Made by a program: the position numbers and the translations under genes
In this document: in pieces, positions 53,011-61,716 of the stretch
Position numbering within the stretch: position 1 is the stretch's first letter
Layout: every line of letters starts with the position of its first letter
Assembly: GCA_028724185.1 (NCBI GenBank)
Contig: JAQYDN010000017.1
Location: forward strand, 59,313 to 123,312
Length of the DNA: 64,000 nt
Direction: 5' to 3'
Source: Bacillota bacterium
Lineage (GTDB): Bacteria; Bacillota; Clostridia; Tissierellales; Peptoniphilaceae
The notes under the pieces: generated by a model
The model's database searches: none
Seen by the model: only the letters and a program-made list of their open reading frames with translations
Told to the model about the DNA's origin: nothing

Positions 53011-53361
53011 ATGGAAAAGAAGTACTTTCTCAAAAAGGACGAAGACTTTAAAAAAGTTTATAAGAAGAGAAAGACGTTCGGAAATCGAAACTTTACTCTA
53101 TATATCAGACGAAACGGCCTGGACCATTCTAGGATGGGATTTTCCATCAACAAAAAGGTGGGAAAGGCCGTTGTTCGCAATAAAATAAAAAGGCGTCTCC
53201 GCGCGTTGTACGGGGACATCTATCCCCGCTTGGTTCCCGGCTACGACTTGGTCGTCGTCGTGAAGAACAACGTCGCCGATTTAAACTTTAAGGAGACGTC
53301 GTCGGCTTTTTATCACTTAATGCGCGTATCGAAGATGTCCAAAGGAGGGAGACGGTCGTGA
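53011..53361 (+). CDS. rnpA: Ribonuclease P protein component
   Basis: 116 residues; the protein cofactor that helps RNase P RNA process tRNA 5' ends. The RNR-type motif is seen as RNKIKRRLRALYGD with central beta strand YDLVVVVKNNVA. Overlaps yidD (GTGA). Confidence 0.97.
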   Translation: MEKKYFLKKDEDFKKVYKKRKTFGNRNFTLYIRRNGLDHSRMGFSINKKVGKAVVRNKIKRRLRALYGDIYPRLVPGYDLVVVVKNNVADLNFKETSSAFYHLMRVSKMSKGGRRS

Positions 53362-53573
53362 ATCGTGTGGCACTGACGCTCATTCGCTTTTACCAAAACG
53401 TCATTTCCAGATATATCTTGGTGGGTGCGCACTGCCGATTTTACCCCACATGCAGCCAATACGGCTACGAAGCTTTTTTAAAGTATCCTTTTTTTAAAGC
53501 GCTTTATTTAACGATAAGGCGCATTTTACGCTGTCATCCTTTCCACAAGGGTGGCTACGATCCGCTTCCATAG
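53358..53573 (+). CDS. yidD: Membrane protein insertion efficiency factor YidD
   Basis: 71 residues with IRFYQNVIS..HCRFYPTCSQYGYEAFLKYP and the final CHPFHKGGYDPLP, the conserved YidD pattern (cysteine-rich, amphipathic). Starts with GTG overlapping the rnpA stop. Confidence 0.96.
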   Translation: MNRVALTLIRFYQNVISRYILVGAHCRFYPTCSQYGYEAFLKYPFFKALYLTIRRILRCHPFHKGGYDPLP

Positions 53574-53590
53574 ATTAGGAGGAAGTTTAT

Positions 53591-54310
53591 TTGATTAATG
53601 CACTAGCGAGTTTTTTCGGCACGATTCTACGCGGTATCTATGGATTTGTAGCGGGAATCGGCGCCGAACCGGCTGCTGTTTCATATTATGCGATCGCTCT
53701 TATCATAACGACGCTGCTCTTTCGGTTTGCCCTCTTGCCTTTAAATTTATTTCAGACGAAAAACCAGTTGAAGATGGCAAAGCTCCAGCCGGAGATGCAA
53801 AAAATACAAAAAAAATACGAAAAAGATCCCCAATTATTGGCACAAAAGCAATCTCAACTCTATAAAGAGGCCGAGTTCAATCCGTTGAGCGGCTGTCTGC
53901 CGATGTTGATCCAATTTCCCGTCCTGTTGGCGTTTTATCGGATTTTTATGTTTCCGACGAAATTCGCCTTTACCGATCCCGCTTTTTACGCGTCGATTCA
54001 AAAGAATTTCTTTTTTATTCCGACGCTCGACCATCCGGATCCGACGGGTATGATCATGCCGATTATCGCAGCCTTCTTCACATGGCTTTCGACGTATATC
54101 GTTCAAAAGAGCAATAACGCTCCGTCGACGGAATCCTCCGATCAGATGATGAGGACGATGGCGATCATGATGCCCGTGATGATTTTCTTTTTTGCCAGAA
54201 AAATGGCGGCGGGCCTCGTATTATACTGGATCGTAGGTAGTATCTATACCATTTTCCAACAGCAAGTCAGCAATAAAATTATTGAAAAGGAAAAAGAAAC
54301 GGAGGCGTAG
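53591..54310 (+). CDS. yidC: Membrane protein insertase YidC
   Basis: 239 residues, five hydrophobic segments; MAKLQPEMQKIQKKYEKD is the conserved cytoplasmic coiled-coil, and FNPLSGCLPMLIQFPVLLAFYRIF is the core of the family. Inserts proteins into the membrane with or without SecYEG. Start is TTG at 53591 after TAGGAGGAAG. Unlike some Bacillota YidC homologues, no lipobox cysteine is seen at the N terminus. Confidence 0.93.
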   Translation: MINALASFFGTILRGIYGFVAGIGAEPAAVSYYAIALIITTLLFRFALLPLNLFQTKNQLKMAKLQPEMQKIQKKYEKDPQLLAQKQSQLYKEAEFNPLSGCLPMLIQFPVLLAFYRIFMFPTKFAFTDPAFYASIQKNFFFIPTLDHPDPTGMIMPIIAAFFTWLSTYIVQKSNNAPSTESSDQMMRTMAIMMPVMIFFFARKMAAGLVLYWIVGSIYTIFQQQVSNKIIEKEKETEA

Positions 54311-54311
54311 C

Positions 54312-55172
54312 GTGAACTTTTCCATCCAATCGGCCAAGACCATCGATCAGGCCGTAGAAAAGGCCTTGCGGGAACTCAACGTGTCCCGAGATCAGGTCGA
54401 TGTCGAGATTATCGAAGAACCTTCCGGCGGATTTTTGGGACTGATCGGAGGAAAAGATGCTATCGTCAAGGTTAAAAAGAAGATAGACAACAAAGATATC
54501 GTCGATTCTATCTTAAAAGACGAGGAAATGAACACCGTCTCCCACGAGCTCAACCATCCGGAAGGCGATGTGAGCGAGTTTGAAGGGGCGGATCGCTCCG
54601 AGGACATCTCAAAGCCCGATGCGTCGCCCAACGAGGCGGAGGCGGAGGCGGTCGATGTCGCCGAACCGGTCGAGGAGGTCGAAGAGATCTCGGAGCCGAC
54701 CGATGAGGAAATCGAGGCGCTCATTCGCGAGTTTATCGACCGCATCATGAATGCATTGGAACTCGCCTATACGTTGTCGATCGAATTTAACAAGCGTCAA
54801 ATCGACGTTTCCATCGACGGCAAGAAGGAAGAGACCGGCATCGTCATCGGCAAACACGGTTCGACCTTAAACGGCATTCAAATGGTCCTCTCGGCGATGA
54901 TTAATCGCAGGACGAAGGATTTTCGCCGCGTGATCGTCGATTGCAGCGGGTATCGCAAGAAACGCGAACAGGTTTTAAAGCGCATCGCGGGGAAGACGGC
55001 GAACAAGGTTTTAAAGACAAATAAATCCATCAAGCTGGAACCGATGAATGCTCAGGAACGGCGCGTTATCCACGCTTGCCTGGCAAATGTAGATGGAATT
55101 TGGACGCGAAGCGAGGGAAAGGACCCCTACCGAAGCGTCGTTATTCATAAAGATACATCACAGCCTTCATAG
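54312..55172 (+). CDS. jag: RNA-binding protein Jag (KhpB)
   Basis: 286 residues: Jag-N domain (SAKTIDQAVEKALRELNVSR), an acidic linker (about 80-135), KH domain (GKHGSTLNGIQMVLS) and R3H domain (AQERRVIHACLAN). It is an RNA-binding partner of the cell-elongation machinery in other Bacillota. The start is GTG at 54312 after GGAGGCGTAGC, right behind yidC. A terminator overlaps its stop. Confidence 0.93.
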   Translation: MNFSIQSAKTIDQAVEKALRELNVSRDQVDVEIIEEPSGGFLGLIGGKDAIVKVKKKIDNKDIVDSILKDEEMNTVSHELNHPEGDVSEFEGADRSEDISKPDASPNEAEAEAVDVAEPVEEVEEISEPTDEEIEALIREFIDRIMNALELAYTLSIEFNKRQIDVSIDGKKEETGIVIGKHGSTLNGIQMVLSAMINRRTKDFRRVIVDCSGYRKKREQVLKRIAGKTANKVLKTNKSIKLEPMNAQERRVIHACLANVDGIWTRSEGKDPYRSVVIHKDTSQPS

Positions 55173-55191
55173 TCTCTATGAAGGTTTTTTT
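55164..55191 (+). terminator. Terminator after jag
   Basis: CCTTCATAG / CTATGAAGG stem, TCT loop, seven-T run; the stop TAG is within the stem. Confidence 0.88.
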
Positions 55192-55217
55192 ATAATAGGA
55201 AAGAGAGACGTGAACGT

Positions 55218-56576
55218 ATGGCTATAGCAGCTATTTCGACGGCGAAGTCGCCGGCGGGTATCGGCATCGTCAGATTGAGCGGCGACGACAGTCTCGCCGT
55301 CGCGACAAAATTTTTTGAATCGAAGCAATCGCTACTGGATCCGAAAAACGACCGCAAATTGCTCTACGGTCATTTCGTCGAAAAGGGCGAAGTGGTCGAC
55401 GAGGTACTCGCGGTCGCCTTTCGCGCTCCCCACAGCTATACCGGCGAAGATATGGTGGAGATACAGGCGCACGGGGGAAGCATCGGTCTGGAGCGCATCT
55501 TATCCGCGTTGATTGATGGCGGGTGCGAACCGGCCGAACGCGGAGAATTTACAAAAATTGCCTTTTTGAACGGAAAACTCGACCTTACGGAGGCGGAAGC
55601 CATTATCGACATGATCGAAGCGGAAAGTGTCTCCGCACAGCGCCAGAGCGCGCGTCAGCTGACGGGTCACCTGTATACAAAAATCGAGGATTTTCGCAAT
55701 CGCTTAAAGGATACCCTCGCACATCTCGTGGCGGATATCGATTTTTCGACGGAGGAAGTGGAACCGGCGGATACGACCGCGTTGAAGGAGACCGTCGAGT
55801 CGGTCTTAGAAGAAATGAAGGCGCTTTTTAAGACCTTCGACCGCGGTAAGTTGATTCACGACGGCATCGCGACCGCGATTATCGGAAAGCCGAACGTGGG
55901 GAAGAGCTCTTTTTTAAACGCTATTTTGAGAGAGGACAAGGCGATCGTCACGGAAATCCCCGGAACGACGCGCGACGTCTTGGAGGCGTCGTATTCGCTG
56001 GACGGCATCCACTTGCGAATCCAGGATACGGCGGGTATCCGCCAGACGGACGACTTGATCGAAAAGATAGGCATCGAGCGTGCCTTTAAGAGCATCGAGT
56101 CGGCGGATCTCATCATCGCGATCTTCGATGCGTCGAAACCTCTGGAGGAGGCGGATTACGAAATTATCGAAGGCATTCGCGACAAGCGCGTGATCTGCCT
56201 GCTGAATAAAAATGACTTGGGATCCGCGGTAAAAAAAGCGGATTTAGAGACGTATTTTCCGGGGGCGGTGCTCGAGACCAGCTTCATAAAAAGAGAGGGC
56301 CTTTCGGCCGTGGAAGATCTCATCGAGCGCTGGTTTTTGTCGGGCGACATCCACTCCGACGACGTCAAGATTTACTCTCTGAGACACAGAAACTTACTCG
56401 GGGAGGCGATTGAGTCGATGGAGAAGGGCTTAAGCGACCTGCGCTTAGGCGTGGGTCTCGATTTGGCGGAAGTTTATCTCGAAGACGCCTTTTTGAAGTT
56501 GGGCGAGATTACGGGACAGACGGCGGATGAAGAGGTTCTGGATCACGTGTTTTCTAAATTCTGTATCGGGAAATAA
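55218..56576 (+). CDS. mnmE: tRNA uridine-5-carboxymethylaminomethyl modification GTPase MnmE
   Basis: 452 residues. N-terminal folate-binding domain (AAISTAKSPAGIGIVRLSG), helical domain, GTPase G1 GKPNVGKSS, G3 DTAGIRQTDD, G4 NKND, and the C-terminal CIGK with the catalytic cysteine. It works with MnmG at the wobble uridine. A terminator separates it from jag, so it has its own promoter. Confidence 0.97.
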   Translation: MAIAAISTAKSPAGIGIVRLSGDDSLAVATKFFESKQSLLDPKNDRKLLYGHFVEKGEVVDEVLAVAFRAPHSYTGEDMVEIQAHGGSIGLERILSALIDGGCEPAERGEFTKIAFLNGKLDLTEAEAIIDMIEAESVSAQRQSARQLTGHLYTKIEDFRNRLKDTLAHLVADIDFSTEEVEPADTTALKETVESVLEEMKALFKTFDRGKLIHDGIATAIIGKPNVGKSSFLNAILREDKAIVTEIPGTTRDVLEASYSLDGIHLRIQDTAGIRQTDDLIEKIGIERAFKSIESADLIIAIFDASKPLEEADYEIIEGIRDKRVICLLNKNDLGSAVKKADLETYFPGAVLETSFIKREGLSAVEDLIERWFLSGDIHSDDVKIYSLRHRNLLGEAIESMEKGLSDLRLGVGLDLAEVYLEDAFLKLGEITGQTADEEVLDHVFSKFCIGK

Positions 56577-56585
56577 GGAGCGAGT

Positions 56586-58493
56586 ATGAATTTTATAGCG
56601 AAGACAGTCGATATCGTCGTCGTCGGCGCGGGACACGCCGGATGCGAGGCGGCCTTGGCCGGTGCACGCATGGGCCACAAGGTGGCGCTCTTGACGATCA
56701 ATTTAAATTCCATCGCCGCGATGAATTGCAATCCGAACGTCGGCGGCACGGGAAAGGGTCATTTGGTGCGCGAAATCGACGCGCTGGGCGGCGAAATCGG
56801 GCGGAACATCGATAAGACCTTTATTCAGTCCCGCATGCTCAACAGTTCCAAGGGACCTGCCGTGCATTCTCTGCGCGCGCAGGCCGACAAGTGGAACTAC
56901 CATCGGGCGATGAAGATGACGCTCGAAGACGAGGAAAATCTATATCTGATACAGGATGAGGCTGTTTCTTTTTATATGGAAGACGATGACGTTCGAGGTA
57001 TCGTCTGCAAGAGCGGGGCGATTTATCGCGCGAAAAAGACGGTTTTAGCGACGGGGACGTATCTTCGCGGTCGCGTGTTTATGGGCGAGGTAAACTACTC
57101 GAGCGGTCCCGACGGGATGCAGCCCGCCAATTACCTGACGGAGAGCATCGAGGGATTGGGAATTCCCACGATGCGTATGAAGACGGGGACGCCGGCGCGC
57201 GTCCACCGCGACTCCATCGATTTTTCGAATATGGAGGTACAGAAGGGAGACGAGGAGATCCATCCGTTTTCATTCAGTAACTTCGACAAGGACTTTTCGG
57301 GCAAGGAACAGATCGACTGTTACTTAACCTATACGACGCCGGAATGTCACGACATCATTAGAAAAAACATCCACCGTTCGGCCATGGCCATGGGAGATAT
57401 TGAGGGCATCGGCCCGAGGTACTGTCCCTCCATCGAGGACAAGGTGACGCGATTCGGCGATCGGGATCACCACCAGGTCTTTTTGGAGCCGGAAGGTCTT
57501 TTGACAAAAGAGATCTACGTTCAGGGCGTGTCCTCTTCTCTTCCCGTAGAGGTACAGATGGCGTTGTATAAGAAGATCGAAGGTCTCGAACATTGTGAAT
57601 TTATGCGCCCCGCCTACGCCATCGAGTACGACGCGATCGATGCGACGAGACTCGACCGTTCGCTCGAGGTGATGGAAGTCAAGAACCTCTATATGGCGGG
57701 TCAAATTAACGGATCCAGCGGCTACGAGGAAGCCGCCGCACAGGGTTTGGTCGCGGGAATCAACGCGGCCTTATCCATCGAGGGACGCGATCCCCTTATC
57801 TTGAGGCGCGACCAGGCCTATATCGGCGTACTGATCGACGATCTCGTGACGAAGGGGACGAGAGAGCCCTACCGTATGATGACGTCGCGGGCCGAATACC
57901 GCCTCACGTTGAGACAGGATAACGCCGACCTCCGATTGACGGACATCGGTCGAGAAATCGGCCTCGTGAAAGACGAGCAATACGCCATGTTCGTCGCGCG
58001 GCGCGATGCCATCGACGAGGAGACCGAGCGCCTCGCATCGATTCGGATCAATCCGACCGAGGAAAACATAGAAAAGCTCGCCGAGCTCGGTTCGGCGACG
58101 CTTAGAAATGCGACGCCTCTTCTCAATCTGATGCAGCGTCCGGAGCTCAACTACGACAACCTCGCCGTATTCGACGAGGATCGGCCCGCGCTGCCTCGCC
58201 ACGTGATCGAGGAAGTCGAGACCAATATCCGATACAAAGGCTATATCGACAAGCAGATGGCACAGATCCAAAAGTTCAGAAAGATGGAGAATAAAAAGCT
58301 GTCGAAAGATCTGGACTATATGTCGATCGGCGGTCTGCGCAACGAGGCGAAGGAAAAATTAATGAACATACGACCGGAGTCCGTGGGACAGGCGGGCCGC
58401 ATCAGCGGGGTCAGTCCGGCGGATATAAACGTACTTCTTATTTATTTGGAACAGAAAAGTCGGGAGGCGAGAAATGGATTGGGAGACGCGTAA
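56586..58493 (+). CDS. mnmG: tRNA uridine-5-carboxymethylaminomethyl modification enzyme MnmG
   Basis: 635 residues. FAD site GAGHAGCEAALAGARMGH, NPNVGGTGKGHLVREIDALGG, and the C-terminal tRNA-binding part with TSRAEYRLTLRQDNADLRLT. Completes the wobble modification with MnmE. ATG follows AAGGAG; overlaps rsmG by 20 bp. Confidence 0.98.
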   Translation: MNFIAKTVDIVVVGAGHAGCEAALAGARMGHKVALLTINLNSIAAMNCNPNVGGTGKGHLVREIDALGGEIGRNIDKTFIQSRMLNSSKGPAVHSLRAQADKWNYHRAMKMTLEDEENLYLIQDEAVSFYMEDDDVRGIVCKSGAIYRAKKTVLATGTYLRGRVFMGEVNYSSGPDGMQPANYLTESIEGLGIPTMRMKTGTPARVHRDSIDFSNMEVQKGDEEIHPFSFSNFDKDFSGKEQIDCYLTYTTPECHDIIRKNIHRSAMAMGDIEGIGPRYCPSIEDKVTRFGDRDHHQVFLEPEGLLTKEIYVQGVSSSLPVEVQMALYKKIEGLEHCEFMRPAYAIEYDAIDATRLDRSLEVMEVKNLYMAGQINGSSGYEEAAAQGLVAGINAALSIEGRDPLILRRDQAYIGVLIDDLVTKGTREPYRMMTSRAEYRLTLRQDNADLRLTDIGREIGLVKDEQYAMFVARRDAIDEETERLASIRINPTEENIEKLAELGSATLRNATPLLNLMQRPELNYDNLAVFDEDRPALPRHVIEEVETNIRYKGYIDKQMAQIQKFRKMENKKLSKDLDYMSIGGLRNEAKEKLMNIRPESVGQAGRISGVSPADINVLLIYLEQKSREARNGLGDA

Positions 58494-59175
58494 AGACGTA
58501 TTGGATCAATTTGGACGAGATTTACCTTTAAAGGACTTCGATCGCTACAGCGAGTTACTCCTCGATTGGAATAAGCGAATGAACTTGACGCGCATCACCG
58601 AAGAGGATGAAGTGATGGATAAGCACTTTATCGATTCCCTGACGCCGCTGTTACTCGACGAATTCGAGGGCACTCAAAAAGTGCTCGACCTCGGGACCGG
58701 CGCCGGGTTTCCGGGCATGGTACTTGCGCTCGCCTGCCCGGATCGGGAAGTGCACTTGATGGACAGCTTAAATAAGCGAATTACCTTTTTGGATGCCGTC
58801 GTCAAAGACTTGGGAATCGACAACGTAAGGACCTTTCACGGACGCGCCGAAGAGGCGGGACGGGACAATTACTTCAGAGAGAAATACCAAATCGTCGTGT
58901 CCCGCGCCGTCGCGCGACTCCCTATTTTATGCGAATACTGTCTGCCGTTTGTCGCCTTAGGCGGATATATGATCGCGATGAAGGGACCCGAGGGGCGTGA
59001 GGAGGTAAAGGACGCTTCAAACGCCATCGAGACATTGGGTGGAAGACTCGCGCGCACCGTCGAATTTTCCCTGCCGGACGGCGACGAGCGCCTCTTGGTC
59101 GTCATTCAAAAAGTAACTCCCACGCCTAAAAAATATCCTAGGGGCGGTGGAAAGCCCAGAAAGAATCCGCTCTAG
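58474..59175 (+). CDS. rsmG: 16S rRNA (guanine527-N7)-methyltransferase RsmG
   Basis: 233 residues with the SAM motif VLDLGTGAGFPGMVLALACPD and the partner segment TFHGRAEE. Methylates G527 of 16S rRNA. Start within the end of mnmG after GGGAGGCGAG. Confidence 0.96.
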   Translation: MDWETRKDVLDQFGRDLPLKDFDRYSELLLDWNKRMNLTRITEEDEVMDKHFIDSLTPLLLDEFEGTQKVLDLGTGAGFPGMVLALACPDREVHLMDSLNKRITFLDAVVKDLGIDNVRTFHGRAEEAGRDNYFREKYQIVVSRAVARLPILCEYCLPFVALGGYMIAMKGPEGREEVKDASNAIETLGGRLARTVEFSLPDGDERLLVVIQKVTPTPKKYPRGGGKPRKNPL

Positions 59176-59178
59176 TTT

Positions 59179-60000
59179 ATGTTTTTCTATGTATTGGTGA
59201 TAGCCTTCCTCCTCTATCGGTTGATAAGGACGCGGAGTGCCGCGCTCGTGTGGCTGATAATCTTTGCGTGCATCAGCGCGGCAAGCTATTTAGGTATAAT
59301 CAATCGCCTCGACGCCCCCATTCCGTATATTATCTACGGAGTCGCGATCCTCGCGGTCGTCGGGAGCATCGTCTCCTCCGTCATGGAGCTGAGGCGGGCG
59401 AAGAGAGATTACTTAAAGAAGAGGCGAATGAGGCGGGAAATGGACGACGGATCGAGCGAGGACGACAAAGAAGGGCACGCGCGCATCGTCGTACAGGACG
59501 TCGAAGGCAAGGAAAAAATTTTATACGTCAAGCGCAACCGGAGTAAAGAGGCGAAGGCGGCGTCCGATGAAAAAGTCGGCGAAGTCGAAAATGTTCCACA
59601 TGGAACAGACGAGGGAGAGCGCACAGACAAAACAGAATACGAAGACGAAGAGGATCTCGACGCGCGTGAGCGTCTCACCGTGCGAGATACGGACGACGAA
59701 GAGAAAGTTTCGTATGCCGAGCATACTTCGATGCCCCGTCCGGAAGAACTCGACAGAGATCTCGACCGATCGCAAGATGTTCCACGTGGAACAAATAGCG
59801 GTGAAACGAAAAATGAAACGAAAGGTGAAGACGAGGAATACCGAGAGAATCGCGAACACATCATCATACGCGGCGTCGACGGCAAAGAAAAAATTCTGTA
59901 TATCGAGCGCGATTTAATGGAAAAACCGTCGGATGAAGAAATTGACGACGTTGAAAATGTTCCACATGGAACAGATGATGGAGAAGACGAAGAAAAATAA
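59179..60000 (+). CDS. Membrane protein with three tandem repeats carrying parS sites in frame
   Basis: 273 residues, no known family. Three membrane segments (about 1-16, 20-42, 48-70), then an acidic, charged region of three repeats of about 60-62 residues, each with a strand-like element (VVQDVEGKEKILYVKR; VRDTDDEEKVSYAEH; IRGVDGKEKILYIERD) and ending in VPHGT or VPRGT followed by D/N-x-GE. That pentapeptide is the translation of the parS-like DNA TGTTCCAC(A/G)TGGAACA in one fixed frame. Starts 4 bp after rsmG without a clear ribosome site. The repeat DNA, not only the protein, is likely to be under selection. Confidence 0.8.
   Translation: MFFYVLVIAFLLYRLIRTRSAALVWLIIFACISAASYLGIINRLDAPIPYIIYGVAILAVVGSIVSSVMELRRAKRDYLKKRRMRREMDDGSSEDDKEGHARIVVQDVEGKEKILYVKRNRSKEAKAASDEKVGEVENVPHGTDEGERTDKTEYEDEEDLDARERLTVRDTDDEEKVSYAEHTSMPRPEELDRDLDRSQDVPRGTNSGETKNETKGEDEEYRENREHIIIRGVDGKEKILYIERDLMEKPSDEEIDDVENVPHGTDDGEDEEK
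59592..59607. promoter_or_regulatory. parS site 1 (inside the repeat gene)
   Basis: TGTTCCACATGGAACA: a ParB-binding parS-like palindrome with one central change from CACGTG; coding frame reads NVPHGT. Confidence 0.8.
59778..59793. promoter_or_regulatory. parS site 2 (inside the repeat gene)
   Basis: TGTTCCACGTGGAACA, a perfect palindrome matching Bacillota parS; frame reads DVPRGT. 186 bp from site 1. Confidence 0.9.
59958..59973. promoter_or_regulatory. parS site 3 (inside the repeat gene)
   Basis: TGTTCCACATGGAACA, 180 bp from site 2, frame reads NVPHGT. Confidence 0.8.
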
Positions 60001-60050
60001 AAGTTAAGCCGTGCAAAATTGAACCGAATCGATAGTTAACGCATATTTTA

Positions 60051-60090
60051 AGAGGGAATGTTCCACGTGGAACATTCCCTCTCTTTTTAT
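60051..60090 (+). terminator. Terminator-like palindrome with parS site 4 at its centre
   Basis: A perfect 32-bp inverted repeat (60051-60082) whose inner 16 bp (60059-60074) are TGTTCCACGTGGAACA, followed by TCTTTTTATTT. It can end the repeat-gene transcript and bind ParB, just before parA. Confidence 0.8.
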
Positions 60091-60133
60091 TTAGAATTAT
60101 ATTTGGTACTATTAATAGGAGGAGCGTGGGAAA

Positions 60134-60883
60134 ATGAGTAAAAATATAGCCGTCTTCAATCAAAAGGGCGGCGTAGGAAAGACGACGACGGTCATCAACC
60201 TCGCCGACGCGTTGGCGGACAAGGGATATTCCGTCTTGATTATGGACTTGGATCCCCAAGCGAACGCGACAAACGGTTTAAATATAGAAAAAGACAGAGA
60301 ATTTATGGTCTACGATTTTTTATTAGGGGGCGAAGGCGATCCCGTCGTATCCATTAAGGAAAATCTGGACATTATTCCCTCCGGATCGACGCTCGCGGGG
60401 ATCGAGATCGAATTTGCCCAGCGGAACGGATGGCAGACGGAATTAAAAGAACGCATCGGAACGTTAAAGGGTTACGATTATATTATTATGGACTGTTCGC
60501 CGTCTCTCGGCGTTCTGTCGATTTTGGCGTTGACGGCCGCGGACAGTATTTTAATCCCCGTACAGTGTGAGTATTATGCGCTGGAAGGATTATCACAATT
60601 AATGGAATCGATTCGTCTCGTGCGAAACGGATTTAATCCCGATCTCGAGATCGAAGGCGTCCTTCTCACGATGTACGACGGGCGGACGAATTTGAGTATG
60701 CAAGTTGCCGAAGAAGTGAAAAACTACTTTAAGGGCGACGTGTTCTCGACCGTCATCCCGAGAAACATTCGTCTGGCGGAGGCTCCGTCCTACGGGATGA
60801 GCATCTTGGACTACGATAAGCAGAGTCGCGGCGCCAAGGCCTATCTGGCGCTCGCGGATGAAATCGTCGATAGGAGGAAGTAA
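60134..60883 (+). CDS. parA: Chromosome partitioning ATPase ParA/Soj
   Basis: 249 residues. Deviant Walker A FNQKGGVGKTTTVINLA, Walker A' MDLDPQANAT, and IIMDCSPSLGVLSILAL. Moves the origin-bound ParB complexes and modulates DnaA in other Bacillota. ATG after TAGGAGGAGCG; ends in TAATG shared with parB. Confidence 0.97.
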   Translation: MSKNIAVFNQKGGVGKTTTVINLADALADKGYSVLIMDLDPQANATNGLNIEKDREFMVYDFLLGGEGDPVVSIKENLDIIPSGSTLAGIEIEFAQRNGWQTELKERIGTLKGYDYIIMDCSPSLGVLSILALTAADSILIPVQCEYYALEGLSQLMESIRLVRNGFNPDLEIEGVLLTMYDGRTNLSMQVAEEVKNYFKGDVFSTVIPRNIRLAEAPSYGMSILDYDKQSRGAKAYLALADEIVDRRK

Positions 60884-61716
60884 TGGAAAAAAAGAGAGGA
60901 TTGGGGCGCGGACTCGACAACTTTTTCGGCACACAACCGCTAAAAGACGAGCCTACCGACACGCTTTCGGTGGACCGTATTAAGAGGAATCCGAAACAAC
61001 CCAGAAAGTATTTTTCCGACGAAAGCCTCGACGAATTGGCGGAGAGTATACGGAAAGTCGGCGTCCTGCAACCGCTGCTCGTAAAAAAGGAGGAGGACGA
61101 CTACCTCCTCATCGCCGGAGAGCGCAGACTCAGGGCAGCTCGGCGCGCGGGACTCAAAGAAGTTCCGGTGCGGATGATCGACGCCTCCGACGAGGAAGTC
61201 GATCAAATCTCTCTGATCGAAAACATTCAGAGAGAGGACTTAAATCCGATCGAGGAAGCGGAAGGCTACGAGACGCTCAAAAAGAAATATAAGTATACGC
61301 AGGACAATATAGCGGAATTGGTCGGCAAGTCCAGGCCCTATGTCGCCAACAGCATGAGGCTCTTAAAGCTCGAACCGGTCGTTCAGGATATGATGAAGAA
61401 AGGTCAGCTCTCCATCAGTCAAGGCAAATTGCTCCTGTCGATCAAGGATGGAAACGAACAGATCGCACACGCGAAGCGCATGATCAAAGAGGGAGAGACC
61501 ATCGAGGAGAGTGCAAAGTCGACGAGGTCGAAGACTAATAATAAAGCGCGTGCGTCCTATTATTCGGATTTGGAAGACAAGTTGATGGACCGCCTGGGGA
61601 CGAAGACCCAAGTAAAAGGCTCGCTCAAAAAGGGGAAAGTCATCATCGACTACCATTCGAAAGAAGATTTAATGCGCATTTATGATTTAATCATGGGAGG
61701 GGAGTTCCTTGACTAG
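60883..61716 (+). CDS. parB: Chromosome partitioning protein ParB/Spo0J
   Basis: 277 residues. N-terminal ParB/sulfiredoxin domain with VGVLQPLLVKKEEDDYLLIAGERRLRAARRAGL and the arginine-rich GERR box (CTP-binding region), then ENIQREDLNPIEEA, the helix-turn-helix TQDNIAELVGKSRPYVANSMRLLKL, and a C-terminal dimer domain. It loads at the four parS sites just upstream. Start overlaps parA stop. Confidence 0.97.
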   Translation: MEKKRGLGRGLDNFFGTQPLKDEPTDTLSVDRIKRNPKQPRKYFSDESLDELAESIRKVGVLQPLLVKKEEDDYLLIAGERRLRAARRAGLKEVPVRMIDASDEEVDQISLIENIQREDLNPIEEAEGYETLKKKYKYTQDNIAELVGKSRPYVANSMRLLKLEPVVQDMMKKGQLSISQGKLLLSIKDGNEQIAHAKRMIKEGETIEESAKSTRSKTNNKARASYYSDLEDKLMDRLGTKTQVKGSLKKGKVIIDYHSKEDLMRIYDLIMGGEFLD

